Both the position numbers and the translations under genes were made by a program. A stretch of 64,000 bases of DNA from Chitinophaga oryziterrae (GTDB lineage: Bacteria; Bacteroidota; Bacteroidia; Chitinophagales; Chitinophagaceae): assembly GCF_009758125.1 (NCBI RefSeq), contig NZ_WRXO01000001.1, forward strand, positions 248,001 to 312,000. Direction: 5' to 3'. The notes beneath the pieces were generated by a model that saw nothing but the letters and a program-made list of their open reading frames with translations, was not told the origin of the DNA and ran no database searches. Each line of letters begins with the position of its first letter. The stretch's first letter is position 1. Positions 29,247 through 37,351 of this stretch are shown piece by piece.

Positions 29247-29283
29247 AAGGCTGTTCTTCTTTCTAAAGAGGAACGGCCTTTTT
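29247..29283 (+). terminator. Terminator of the RHS cassette
   Basis: AAGGCTGTTC...GAACGGCCTT forms a long stem with a short AT-rich centre and a run of T at the end, about 90 bp after the possible immunity gene. Confidence 0.75.
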
Positions 29284-29344
29284 AATTTCCCGGAAGGACA
29301 CTTTATAGACTACTTTTTTAAAGGGATACCTTTAAATTTTCTGA

Positions 29345-29370
29345 TTTTTTAAGCGTATACGTTTAAAAAA
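29345..29370. repeat. 26-bp near-perfect palindrome after fic
   Basis: Two 13-bp halves centred on CGTATACG differ by one base pair. It lies 12 bp past the 3' end of the Fic gene. It could be a terminator or a protein-binding site. Confidence 0.4.
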
Positions 29371-29381
29371 GGGTAATGATT

Positions 29382-30476
29382 TTAAGATATACCTTTTAAC
29401 GTATAGTTGGTATTTCTTCCTCCTCCATCAGCCTTCATCAGAATATTCTTATTGACTAAATCATTGATGTCCCTTAATGCTGTATCGGTAGAACAGTTGT
29501 TCATTTTAGCCCACTTGGATACATTGAGATTACCAAAGAAATCATCCAGCAATACATTCACCATTTTTAATTGTCTGACGTTAAATTGAGTTTCCTGGTT
29601 TTTTTCCCAGAACTCAGTTCTTGTCATAATCTTTCCGAGTATCTGATCTGTACTATCCATAGACCTGTAAAGGCAATCCAGAAACCATTTTAACCATCCT
29701 GTTATATCCAGAGATCCTTTTTGAGTATTCTCCAATATGTTATAATACTCCGTTCGTTCTTTCTGTATCTGAGCAGACATACTGTAAAACCTTTGTGCAG
29801 TCTGATCTGCACGGGCTAACTGCATATCTGTAATGGCACGTGTGATCCTGCCATTCCCATCTTCAAAAGGATGTATAGTTACAAACCATAAATGGGCAAT
29901 ACCTGCTTTTATAACAGGATCTATTTCCTGTTTATCATTGAACCAGGTTAAAAAAGCAGACATTTCTTTAGGAAGCTGATGAACGGCTGGTGCTTCAAAG
30001 TGTATTTTTTCATTCCCCATCATTCCGGAAACGACCTGCATGGGGCCATTTCTCCAGGCACCTGTTGTTATCTGGTAAACACCACTTCGCCCGGCAGGGA
30101 ACATGGAATGATGCCATCCATAAAGACGATCTTCTGTTAAAGCCGCATCATATTTTTGAGTAGCATCCAGCATCATTTCAACAACGCCCTCAACATGACG
30201 ATCTGCCGGTATCAGGCCTCCAATATCAATTCCAAGACGTTTAGCAATAGAGGAACGAACCTGTTCAGGATTCAATATCTCCCCTTCAATTTCACTTGAT
30301 TTCAATACATCCAGCGTGAGCGTTTGCAGGATAGCTTCTTCCTTCAGATTAAATCCAACGGCATTCATCTGCCCAAGTATCTTACCCTGCCGGTATCTTA
30401 CTTCGGCCAGTTTCGTTGCCAGTTTTTCGTAATCCCAGGTGAATTGAGGCCAATTATCTAGCTCATATATATACAT
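29382..30476 (-). CDS. Fic-domain protein (AMP-transferase) with N-terminal DUF4172
   Basis: A 364-residue Fic protein. Fic enzymes transfer AMP from ATP to hydroxyl side chains. Visible: an N-terminal DUF4172 module (YIYELDNWPQFTWDYEKL), the inhibitory motif SSEIEGE (60-66), which in class II enzymes blocks ATP binding through its Glu, the Fic core HPFEDGNGR (202-210) with catalytic His, and a C-terminal winged-helix-like region (VNVLLDDFFGNLNVSKW). The family normally begins at MYIYEL, so I use the ATG at 30476; the frame is open to another ATG at 30581. The target is unknown. It is divergent from the fadN gene. Confidence 0.85.
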   Translation of the reverse strand: MYIYELDNWPQFTWDYEKLATKLAEVRYRQGKILGQMNAVGFNLKEEAILQTLTLDVLKSSEIEGEILNPEQVRSSIAKRLGIDIGGLIPADRHVEGVVEMMLDATQKYDAALTEDRLYGWHHSMFPAGRSGVYQITTGAWRNGPMQVVSGMMGNEKIHFEAPAVHQLPKEMSAFLTWFNDKQEIDPVIKAGIAHLWFVTIHPFEDGNGRITRAITDMQLARADQTAQRFYSMSAQIQKERTEYYNILENTQKGSLDITGWLKWFLDCLYRSMDSTDQILGKIMTRTEFWEKNQETQFNVRQLKMVNVLLDDFFGNLNVSKWAKMNNCSTDTALRDINDLVNKNILMKADGGGRNTNYTLKGIS

Positions 30477-30604
30477 ATTCGCCGCATTTATGCGGTGAAT
30501 ATAGCCATTATTCGCCGCATATGAAAGATTTCTATCAGGTTCTAAAAACTCTGTAAGTCCCGCAAAAAATGCTAAATTCATTTCTCGATTAATTAAGACT
30601 TTCT

Positions 30605-33004
30605 ATGAAAAGACACATCAATAAGGTGGCCGTTTTAGGTTCAGGAGTAATGGGTTCCCGTATTGCAGCCCATTTTGCAGGAATAGGCGTACAGGTGTTG
30701 TTGCTGGATATAGCCCCTAAAGAATTAAATGAAGCGGAAATCAAAAAGGGCCTGTCGCTGGACAGTAAAGCCGTTAAGAACCGCATTGTAAATGATGCCT
30801 TACAGTCCGCGTTGAAGGCTAACCCATCCCCGGTTTACACAAAAGATGTGATCAAAAACATCCGCACAGGCAACTTTACGGATGATATGAAAGAAATAGG
30901 CGGATATGACTGGATCATAGAAGTAGTGGTAGAAAACCTGGCGGTAAAGAAAACAGTGTTCGAAGAGGTAGAGAAATACCGCAAACCCGGTACACTCATT
31001 ACCTCCAATACTTCCGGCATTCCTATTCATCTCATGGCCGAAGGCCGCAGTGAAGATTTTCAGAAACACTTCTGTGGTACACACTTCTTCAACCCGCCGC
31101 GTTACCTGCGTTTATTAGAAATTATTCCCACTCCGCATACAGATCAGGAAATCGTGGATTTCCTGATGCACTACGGTGATCTTTACCTGGGTAAAACCAC
31201 GGTACTCTGTAAAGATACGCCTGCGTTCATCGCCAACAGGGTAGGGGTGTTCTCTATCATGGCTATCTTCCATATCATGCAGGAAATGGGCCTGAATATA
31301 GATGAAGTGGATGCACTCACCGGGCCGGTAATAGGCCATCCTAAATCGGCTACTTTCCGTACAGCCGATGTAGTGGGTATTGATACACTGGTGAGAGTAG
31401 CAAATGGAGTGGCAGAGAACTGCCCTGCGGATGAAGCAAAAGATATCTTCGTAATACCTCCTTTCCTGCAGAAAATAGTAGAGAACAAATGGCTGGGCGA
31501 TAAAACAGGACAAGGGTTTTATAAAAAGACCAAAGGGGAAGGCGGTAAGGAAATCCTTACGCTTAACCTGCAAACGATGGAATATGGCCCCCGCCAAAAA
31601 TCCAAATTCGCCAGTATAGAAGCTGCGAAGCCGGTAGAAGACCTGAAACAGCGTATGAAGATACTGGGAGCAGCTACCGATAAAGCGGGATTATTCTATC
31701 AGCAGTTCCACTCTTACCTGTTTTCATATATCTCTCACCGTATCCCTGAAATTGCAGACGATATCTACAAAGTAGATGATGGCATGAAAGCCGGTTTCGG
31801 ATGGGAAATAGGTCCTTTCGAAATATGGGACCTTTTAGGAGTGGAAGCCAGTGTGAAACTGCTGGAAGAAAAAGGACATACCGTAGCTGCCTGGGTGAAA
31901 GATATGCTGGCTAAGGGTATCAAAAATTTCTACAAAATTGATAACGGTAAGAAGTTCTATTATGATATTAGCAGTCAGGCTTACAAACTCCTGCCTGGTG
32001 CTGATACATTTATCATACTGGAAAACCTTTCGGGAAATATAGTGTGGAAGAACAGTGCCTGTAACCTGTACGATTTAGGCGATGGTATCGTTTCCCTCGA
32101 CTGGAAAACTAAAATGAATACAATTGGCGGTGAGGTACTGGAAGGTGTGAATAAAGCAATTGATCGCGCGGAAAAAGATTTCCGTGGATTGATATTAGCG
32201 AATGATGGCGCTAATTTTTCTGCCGGTGCCAATGTAGGGATGATCTTCATGCTGGCCGCAGAGCAGGAGTACGACGAGCTGGATATGGCCGTACGTTTAT
32301 TCCAGAAAACCACTATGCGTTTACGTTATTCAGCCATACCAACAATCGTGGCACCTCATGCGCTGACGCTGGGTGGTGGTTGTGAAATGTGTTTACATGC
32401 AGATAAAGTGCAGGCAGCAGCCGAATCTTATATAGGTTTAGTGGAGCTGGGTGTTGGATTGATTCCCGGTGGTGGTGGTACCAAAGAAATGGCGGTACGT
32501 GCCAGCGATGAATTTAAGGAAGGGCGCATAGAAGAAGAGCCGTTGAAAGATCGCTTTATGACCGTGGCGATGGCGAAAGTGAGTACTTCAGCGCACGAAG
32601 CTTATGAACTGGGTATTCTGCGAAAAGGTCATGATGAAATTACCATGAACCTGAGCAGGCAGATAGCAGATGCCAAACGCAGTGTGCTGCTGATGGCAGA
32701 TGAAGGGTATAGCCGTCCGGTAGAAAGAAAAGATATTAAAGTGCTGGGCCGTACCGGCCTGGGAATGTTGCTGACAGGCGTTCACAGTATGCGCTTTGCT
32801 AATTATATATCAGATCATGATGCGAAAATTGCAGGTAAATTAGCCTATGTAATGTGTGGGGGAGATTTATCAGAATCCACGATCGTAAGTGAGCAGTATC
32901 TGTTGGATCTTGAAAGAGAAGCTTTCCTTAGCCTGGCAGGAGAGCGTAAAACATTAGAGCGACTGCAAAGCGTTCTGAAAACAGGGAAGCCAATAAGAAA
33001 TTAA
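30605..33004 (+). CDS. 3-hydroxyacyl-CoA dehydrogenase/enoyl-CoA hydratase (FadN type)
   Basis: A 799-residue bifunctional beta-oxidation enzyme. It starts with the NAD-binding fold (AVLGSGVMGSRIAAHFAG) and the dehydrogenase domain (TSNTSGIPI, GTHFFNPPRYLRLLEIIP), followed by a second helical dehydrogenase domain, with the crotonase domain at the C-terminal side (LANDGANFSAGANVG, ALTLGGGCEMCLHAD, ELGVGLIPGGGGTKEMA). This order (dehydrogenase first) is that of Bacillus FadN, the reverse of E. coli FadB. The thiolase and acyl-CoA dehydrogenase genes that often follow are not here; an ABC exporter follows instead. Confidence 0.92.
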   Translation: MKRHINKVAVLGSGVMGSRIAAHFAGIGVQVLLLDIAPKELNEAEIKKGLSLDSKAVKNRIVNDALQSALKANPSPVYTKDVIKNIRTGNFTDDMKEIGGYDWIIEVVVENLAVKKTVFEEVEKYRKPGTLITSNTSGIPIHLMAEGRSEDFQKHFCGTHFFNPPRYLRLLEIIPTPHTDQEIVDFLMHYGDLYLGKTTVLCKDTPAFIANRVGVFSIMAIFHIMQEMGLNIDEVDALTGPVIGHPKSATFRTADVVGIDTLVRVANGVAENCPADEAKDIFVIPPFLQKIVENKWLGDKTGQGFYKKTKGEGGKEILTLNLQTMEYGPRQKSKFASIEAAKPVEDLKQRMKILGAATDKAGLFYQQFHSYLFSYISHRIPEIADDIYKVDDGMKAGFGWEIGPFEIWDLLGVEASVKLLEEKGHTVAAWVKDMLAKGIKNFYKIDNGKKFYYDISSQAYKLLPGADTFIILENLSGNIVWKNSACNLYDLGDGIVSLDWKTKMNTIGGEVLEGVNKAIDRAEKDFRGLILANDGANFSAGANVGMIFMLAAEQEYDELDMAVRLFQKTTMRLRYSAIPTIVAPHALTLGGGCEMCLHADKVQAAAESYIGLVELGVGLIPGGGGTKEMAVRASDEFKEGRIEEEPLKDRFMTVAMAKVSTSAHEAYELGILRKGHDEITMNLSRQIADAKRSVLLMADEGYSRPVERKDIKVLGRTGLGMLLTGVHSMRFANYISDHDAKIAGKLAYVMCGGDLSESTIVSEQYLLDLEREAFLSLAGERKTLERLQSVLKTGKPIRN

Positions 33005-33009
33005 TAACA

Positions 33010-33075
33010 GGGGGGACAAAATACAAGTATCTGATAGCGTTCACTAGCAGGTAGATCGTGGTATTTTGTCCTCCC
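33010..33075 (+). promoter_or_regulatory. Long stem-loop between fadN-type gene and ABC genes
   Basis: Arms of 15 bp (33010-33024, 33061-33075) match at 14 positions and enclose 36 nt. The right arm ends 17 nt before the ABC ATPase start. It may be a terminator of the upstream gene or an attenuator or leader structure for the exporter. Confidence 0.45.
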
Positions 33076-33092
33076 GTATAAAACACCCAAAT

Positions 33093-33983
33093 ATGCCTAT
33101 CCTTTCCCTTCAGAACATCTCCAAGAAGTATGGTCCTGTACAGGCGCTTTCACAGGTGTCTTTTGATGTTCCTCCCGGTAGCGTATTCGGTATACTTGGC
33201 CCCAATGGTAGCGGAAAAACTACCCTGCTGAGTATTGTCACTGATGTACTCAGTGCCGACGAGGGTTCTTTTACTTTGTTCGACCAGCAACCTTCTGCAA
33301 AGCAGCGCCGGAACATAGGTACGCTGCTGGAAACGCCTAACTTCTATCATTACCTCTCTGCCTACAGGAATTTGCAGGTAGTAGCAGGGATCAAACAAAG
33401 AAGCGAAGAAGATATTCCGAGAGTACTGGAACTGGCCGGGTTAACCGCCCGTCAGCATTCTGCTTTTAAAACCTATTCATTAGGGATGAAACAGCGGCTG
33501 GCCATTGCATCTGCTTTGCTGGGAGATCCTGATGTGCTGATTTTAGATGAGCCTTCCAATGGACTGGACCCGGTAGGTATATCTGAAGTGAGGACCCTGG
33601 TGAAACAACTGGCACAGGCAGGTAAGACGATCATCATGGCCAGTCACCTGCTGGATGAAGTGGAAAAGGTGTGTACACATGTAGCTATTCTCAGAAAGGG
33701 GAAACTGCTGTTATCCGGACCTGTGAATGCAGTGATTACCAGGGATGATTTCCTGGAAGTGGGCAGTGCGGATAATAAAGCGCTGAAAGGGGTCATTGAA
33801 AAGCATCCTGCTTTTCTGCAATTGTCTGTCACGCCCGAAGGATTGCTTCAGGTGATCTTTAAAGAACCGGTAGATCCTGCAGCGCTGAACAACTGGTGTT
33901 CGCAGCAGGGTATCTGGCTGAGTCATTTACAGGTAAGAAGAAAGAGCCTGGAAACTGCATTCCTGGAGTTAACCAATAACTAA
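33093..33983 (+). CDS. ABC transporter ATP-binding protein
   Basis: A 296-residue ATPase of the ABC-2 exporter type (NatA/CcmA-like). Walker A is GPNGSGKTT (36-44), the signature is YSLGMKQRL, and Walker B is LILDEPSNGLDP, with the switch His in MASHLLDE. The long C-terminal extension is typical of the ABC-2 subfamily. ATG 33093 (MPILSLQNISKKYG) fits the family; an upstream TTG in frame lies inside the hairpin arm. The permease follows 8 nt downstream. The exported substrate is unknown. Confidence 0.92.
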   Translation: MPILSLQNISKKYGPVQALSQVSFDVPPGSVFGILGPNGSGKTTLLSIVTDVLSADEGSFTLFDQQPSAKQRRNIGTLLETPNFYHYLSAYRNLQVVAGIKQRSEEDIPRVLELAGLTARQHSAFKTYSLGMKQRLAIASALLGDPDVLILDEPSNGLDPVGISEVRTLVKQLAQAGKTIIMASHLLDEVEKVCTHVAILRKGKLLLSGPVNAVITRDDFLEVGSADNKALKGVIEKHPAFLQLSVTPEGLLQVIFKEPVDPAALNNWCSQQGIWLSHLQVRRKSLETAFLELTNN

Positions 33984-33991
33984 CAATCCCT

Positions 33992-34771
33992 ATGTTACAA
34001 ATCATTAAAATAGAATGGCTGAAAGTAAAGACCTATCGTACTTTCTGGATCTTACTGGGATTGGCGGTAATCATTATCCCGGCATCTAACCTTCTGGTAC
34101 AGGATATTACCAGCCGGATCCCTAAACAGGTACAAAGCCTGCTGGGTACTTCTGCCTATGATTTCCCGCTGGTATGGCAGTCTGTAGCCAATGTGAACTC
34201 ATACACCTCTGCTATTTTTGCGTTACTGCTGTTAACGCTTGTCACCAACGAATTCACCTTTAAAACCCACCGGCAGAACGTCATTGACGGCTGGGAAAGA
34301 AAGGATTTCGTGTTTTCCAAACTGTTCTGGGTACTGGCATTATCTGTGCTCGCGTTTGTTGTATCCGTATTAACAGCCCTGTTTTTCGGGTTCTTTTATG
34401 GTACGTCCGCATTTAATATGGAAGGCTTTTATTACCTGGGATATTATTTCCTGCAGATATTGTTATCACTTTGTCTGGCTTTACTGACAGGTATACTGGT
34501 AAAGAGGGCCGGGCTTGCCATCGTATTGTATTTAGGTTATGTGATGATCTTCGAACAACTGCTGGTGGTAACGCTCAAACGCTTCTGGGGAAGTGTGGGA
34601 GGCCTGCTGCCCCTGCAAACCGCAGATGAACTGCTGCCTTTTCCGCTGATAGGTAAGATGTTGCCTGGTGTGCAGCAATATGACAATATGGTGTACCTGA
34701 TTGCGTTATTAGGATATATTGCAGTAGCATTGTGGCTGATATTCAGAAGATTGCTGAAGGCCGACCTTTAG
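33992..34771 (+). CDS. ABC-2 type transporter permease
   Basis: A 259-residue integral membrane protein with about six predicted helices: LLGLAVIIIPASNLLV near the N-terminus, SAIFALLLLTLV, VLALSVLAFVVSVLTALFFG, YYFLQILLSLCLALLTG, LAIVLYLGYVMIFEQL, and LIALLGYIAVALWLIF. It pairs with the ATPase just upstream. No substrate-specific feature is visible. Confidence 0.88.
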   Translation: MLQIIKIEWLKVKTYRTFWILLGLAVIIIPASNLLVQDITSRIPKQVQSLLGTSAYDFPLVWQSVANVNSYTSAIFALLLLTLVTNEFTFKTHRQNVIDGWERKDFVFSKLFWVLALSVLAFVVSVLTALFFGFFYGTSAFNMEGFYYLGYYFLQILLSLCLALLTGILVKRAGLAIVLYLGYVMIFEQLLVVTLKRFWGSVGGLLPLQTADELLPFPLIGKMLPGVQQYDNMVYLIALLGYIAVALWLIFRRLLKADL

Positions 34772-34823
34772 ACTATTAAATTAATTTAACATTCTTTATC
34801 AACGTAATATATTCAATACATAT

Positions 34824-34831
34824 TAAATTTG
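34824..34831 (+). promoter_or_regulatory. -7 box (TAAATTTG) of surE
   Basis: An exact match directly before surE. It ends 6 nt ahead of the GTG start, so the message would be almost leaderless. The box overlaps an upstream TTG and excludes it as a start. Confidence 0.5.
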
Positions 34832-34837
34832 TACAAA

Positions 34838-35608
34838 GTGGCAGAGGAAAAGATCATACTGGTAACTAATGATGATGGTGTAACAGCTCCGGGTATCCGT
34901 GCGCTGATAGAAGCAGTGAGCCCTCTGGGCAGAGTAGTGGTAGTAGCACCGGATAGTCCGCAGTCGGGTCAGGGGCATGCGATTACGATAGGAACACCGT
35001 TAAGGTTAGAGCCTGTTACTATTTTTGAGGGGATAGAAGCCTGGCAATGTTCCGGTACACCGGTAGACTGCGTGAAGCTGGCCCGTGCCAGGATATTACA
35101 CCGCCTGCCGGACATCTGTGTAAGCGGGATCAATCATGGCGCCAATCATTCTATCAATGTGATCTATTCCGGTACGATGTCTGCAGCAATGGAAGCCGCT
35201 ATAGAAGGCGTACCGTCTGTAGGGTTTTCCAGTCTGGATTACAGCTATGAACAGAATTTTGTTTTATCAAAGAAAGTAGCGTTTGCCGTAGCGAAGAAGA
35301 TGCTGGAAACAGCTTTGCCGGTAGGGACGCTTTTTAATGTAAATATCCCGGCTGCCACAGAAGAAGATTTTAAAGGGATCAGGGTTGCCCGTCAGGCAGA
35401 TGCCAAATGGGTAGAAGCCTTTGATGAACGCAGAGATCCACGTGGGAAGAAGTATTACTGGCTGACAGGAGAGTTCGTAAACAGAGACAAAGGAGAGGAT
35501 ACGGATGTGTGGGCATTAGCCAACAATTATGCATCACTGGTACCGGTGCAGTTTGATCTGACAAATCATAAGCTGAAAAAACAAATAGAGGCCGAATGGA
35601 CGTTCTGA
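34838..35608 (+). CDS. surE: 5'/3'-nucleotidase SurE
   Basis: A 256-residue SurE, a metal-dependent phosphatase that removes phosphate from nucleoside 5'- and 3'-monophosphates, linked to stationary-phase survival. The metal-binding VTNDDG is at the start, with SPQSGQGHAITI, the conserved GTPVDCVKL, and SGINHGANHS in the middle. I use GTG at 34838 because the promoter box at 34824-34831 lies over the only other upstream candidate (TTG 34829). The next gene overlaps or follows closely and lpxB comes after it. Confidence 0.93.
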   Translation: MAEEKIILVTNDDGVTAPGIRALIEAVSPLGRVVVVAPDSPQSGQGHAITIGTPLRLEPVTIFEGIEAWQCSGTPVDCVKLARARILHRLPDICVSGINHGANHSINVIYSGTMSAAMEAAIEGVPSVGFSSLDYSYEQNFVLSKKVAFAVAKKMLETALPVGTLFNVNIPAATEEDFKGIRVARQADAKWVEAFDERRDPRGKKYYWLTGEFVNRDKGEDTDVWALANNYASLVPVQFDLTNHKLKKQIEAEWTF

Positions 35609-35625
35609 CGGCTCAAAACTACAAT

Positions 35626-35931
35626 ATGTTAAAGAAGGATAATCTGGTATTAGGTATCGTGTTAGGTTTGCTGACACCATTTGTTACTTTTTTTATTTAC
35701 TACTTCCTGGCAGTATATATGCCCTATCACCGGGGACTGAGTGAATTTGTACAGATTCTGCTTGGCAACCGGCAAATGCTCCCCAAAATAATCAGCATCT
35801 GTCTGCTGTTCAATGGCGCTGTATTCTATTTATATACCCGGAAAAGAAAAGATCTGACAGCTAAAGGGATCTTCCTCGTTACCATGTTATATGCGATCAC
35901 TATCATATTACTTAAGCTATTACATGGTTAA
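35626..35931 (+). CDS. Small integral membrane protein, unknown
   Basis: A 101-residue protein with three predicted helices (LGIVLGLLTPFVTFFIYYFLAVY, IISICLLFNGAVFYLY, FLVTMLYAITIILLKLL). It is not a family I can name. It lies between surE and lpxB, an order I recall in other Bacteroidota, which hints at an envelope-linked role. ATG 35626 is preferred; an in-frame ATG at 35596 would overlap surE. Confidence 0.7.
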   Translation: MLKKDNLVLGIVLGLLTPFVTFFIYYFLAVYMPYHRGLSEFVQILLGNRQMLPKIISICLLFNGAVFYLYTRKRKDLTAKGIFLVTMLYAITIILLKLLHG

Positions 35932-35932
35932 G

Positions 35933-35940
35933 TATATTTG
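35933..35940 (+). promoter_or_regulatory. -7 box (TATATTTG) of lpxB
   Basis: An exact TAnnTTTG match 21 nt before the lpxB ATG and just after the upstream stop. No -33 TTG is seen. Confidence 0.4.
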
Positions 35941-35961
35941 CTGCGGGTTTAATGTGAAAAA

Positions 35962-37059
35962 ATGAAGTATTACATCATAGCGGGGGAAGCTTCCGGCGAC
36001 CTCCATGGCAGCAATCTTATCAAACAGTTAAAACAACAGGACCCCTCTGCAGACATTCGTTGCTGGGGAGGAGACCTGATGCAACAGGCCGGTGGTACGC
36101 TGGCAAAACATTACAAAGATCTGGCTTTTATGGGCTTTATCGAGGTAGTGATGAACCTGCGCACCGTACTCCGCAACCTGGAGTTCTGTAAGAAAGATAT
36201 ACAGGCATACCAACCCGATGTACTCGTACTGATAGACTATGCAGGCTTCAATCTGCGTATCGCCGAATGGGCAAAACCGCTCGGTTATAAGATCATCTTC
36301 TATATCTCTCCGCAGGTATGGGCCTGGAAAGAGAACAGGGTAAAGAAGATTAAAAAGAGTGTGGATAAGATGTTGTGCATCCTGCCTTTTGAAAAGGACT
36401 TCTACAAAAAGTGGGATTACGAAGTAGAGTATGTGGGACACCCGCTGATAGAAGTGATAAAAGAAGCAAAAGAAGGAAAGGTATTGCCTTTCTCTGATAA
36501 GCCGGTGATTGCTATATTGCCGGGTAGCCGTCGCCAGGAAGTAAGTGTGAAGCTGCCTATTATGCTCACGATGGCAAAACATTTCCCGGAATACCAGTTT
36601 GTAGTAGCACAGGCTCCCAGTCTGGATGACGATTTCATGCAGGGGCTCACAGGTGCACATACGAACGTTTGCACTGTTAAAGGAAAAACTTACCCCTTAC
36701 TGCGTCAGGCAAAAGCCGCGCTGGTAACGTCCGGTACCGCCACACTTGAAACCGCGTTATTTGGTGTACCGGAAGTAGTGTGTTACAAAGGGAGTGCGAT
36801 CTCCTACTTTTTAGCGAAACGACTGATCAAAGTAAAATATATCTCCCTGGTAAACCTGATCATGGATAAACTGGTGGTGCATGAACTGATCCAGGATGAT
36901 CTGACCGAAGAAAATTTGCTGAAGGAACTCACATTATTGCTGAAGGACGAGGCGACGCGTGTACAGTTGCAGGCAGATTATACTGCTCTCTGGACGAAAC
37001 TGGGCGAAAAGAATGCCAGTCGCCGTGCAGCAGAAGTGATTATCAGTGCCGCTTCGTAA
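35962..37059 (+). CDS. lpxB: Lipid-A-disaccharide synthase
   Basis: A 365-residue GT19 glycosyltransferase that joins UDP-2,3-diacylglucosamine and lipid X to make the lipid A disaccharide at the inner-membrane face. It shows AGEASGDLHG at the start, LIDYAGFNLRIAEWAK, the YISPQVWAWKENRVKKIKK block, the LPGSRRQEV donor-site motif and the SGTATLETALFG motif. Length is typical. Its 3' end overlaps a convergent 57-aa gene by 17 bp. Confidence 0.96.
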   Translation: MKYYIIAGEASGDLHGSNLIKQLKQQDPSADIRCWGGDLMQQAGGTLAKHYKDLAFMGFIEVVMNLRTVLRNLEFCKKDIQAYQPDVLVLIDYAGFNLRIAEWAKPLGYKIIFYISPQVWAWKENRVKKIKKSVDKMLCILPFEKDFYKKWDYEVEYVGHPLIEVIKEAKEGKVLPFSDKPVIAILPGSRRQEVSVKLPIMLTMAKHFPEYQFVVAQAPSLDDDFMQGLTGAHTNVCTVKGKTYPLLRQAKAALVTSGTATLETALFGVPEVVCYKGSAISYFLAKRLIKVKYISLVNLIMDKLVVHELIQDDLTEENLLKELTLLLKDEATRVQLQADYTALWTKLGEKNASRRAAEVIISAAS

Positions 37060-37216
37060 ATAAGCGGATACACATGATGATGATAGCGATCAGGAACACG
37101 ATAATAGATATCCTGTTCATGCCATGCATCATGGATACATACCGTGACTTTGGTGCATTTGGGTCCTTCTTCCCTATATACAGATAACGCAGAAATTGCT
37201 GCCATATACTTTTCAT
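37043..37216 (-). CDS. 57-residue membrane protein (DUF6728-like)
   Basis: This short gene is below common length cut-offs. The product begins MKSIWQQFLRYLYIGKKDPN and contains SRYVSMMHGMNRISI followed by one membrane helix (about residues 37-53) and a basic tail. It resembles a small Bacteroidota family (DUF6728), recalled from memory. A TATCTTTG promoter box lies 4 nt before the ATG. It ends inside the 3' end of lpxB on the opposite strand. The function is unknown; one might guess a small envelope subunit. Confidence 0.7.
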   Translation of the reverse strand: MKSIWQQFLRYLYIGKKDPNAPKSRYVSMMHGMNRISIIVFLIAIIIMCIRLFTKRH

Positions 37217-37220
37217 GGTA

Positions 37221-37228
37221 CAAAGATA
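37221..37228 (-). promoter_or_regulatory. -7 box (TATCTTTG) of the 57-aa gene
   Basis: An exact minus-strand TAnnTTTG match that ends 4 nt before the ATG, so the mRNA is predicted to be leaderless. No clear -33 TTG. Confidence 0.45.
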
Positions 37229-37351
37229 ACTGCGGAAAGGTAATATTATACATGAAACAGGTAAAGGACAATAAGTTCCTGAGTGATAATGTGCATTACT
37301 TTGTAGATACCTCCATCAACTGAAATTATTAGATACATTTAAAAAATAATC

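Noticed and set aside
34829..34831. TTG as start codon of surE
   Set aside because: The TTG is part of the TAAATTTG promoter box; transcription must start downstream, so GTG 34838 is used.
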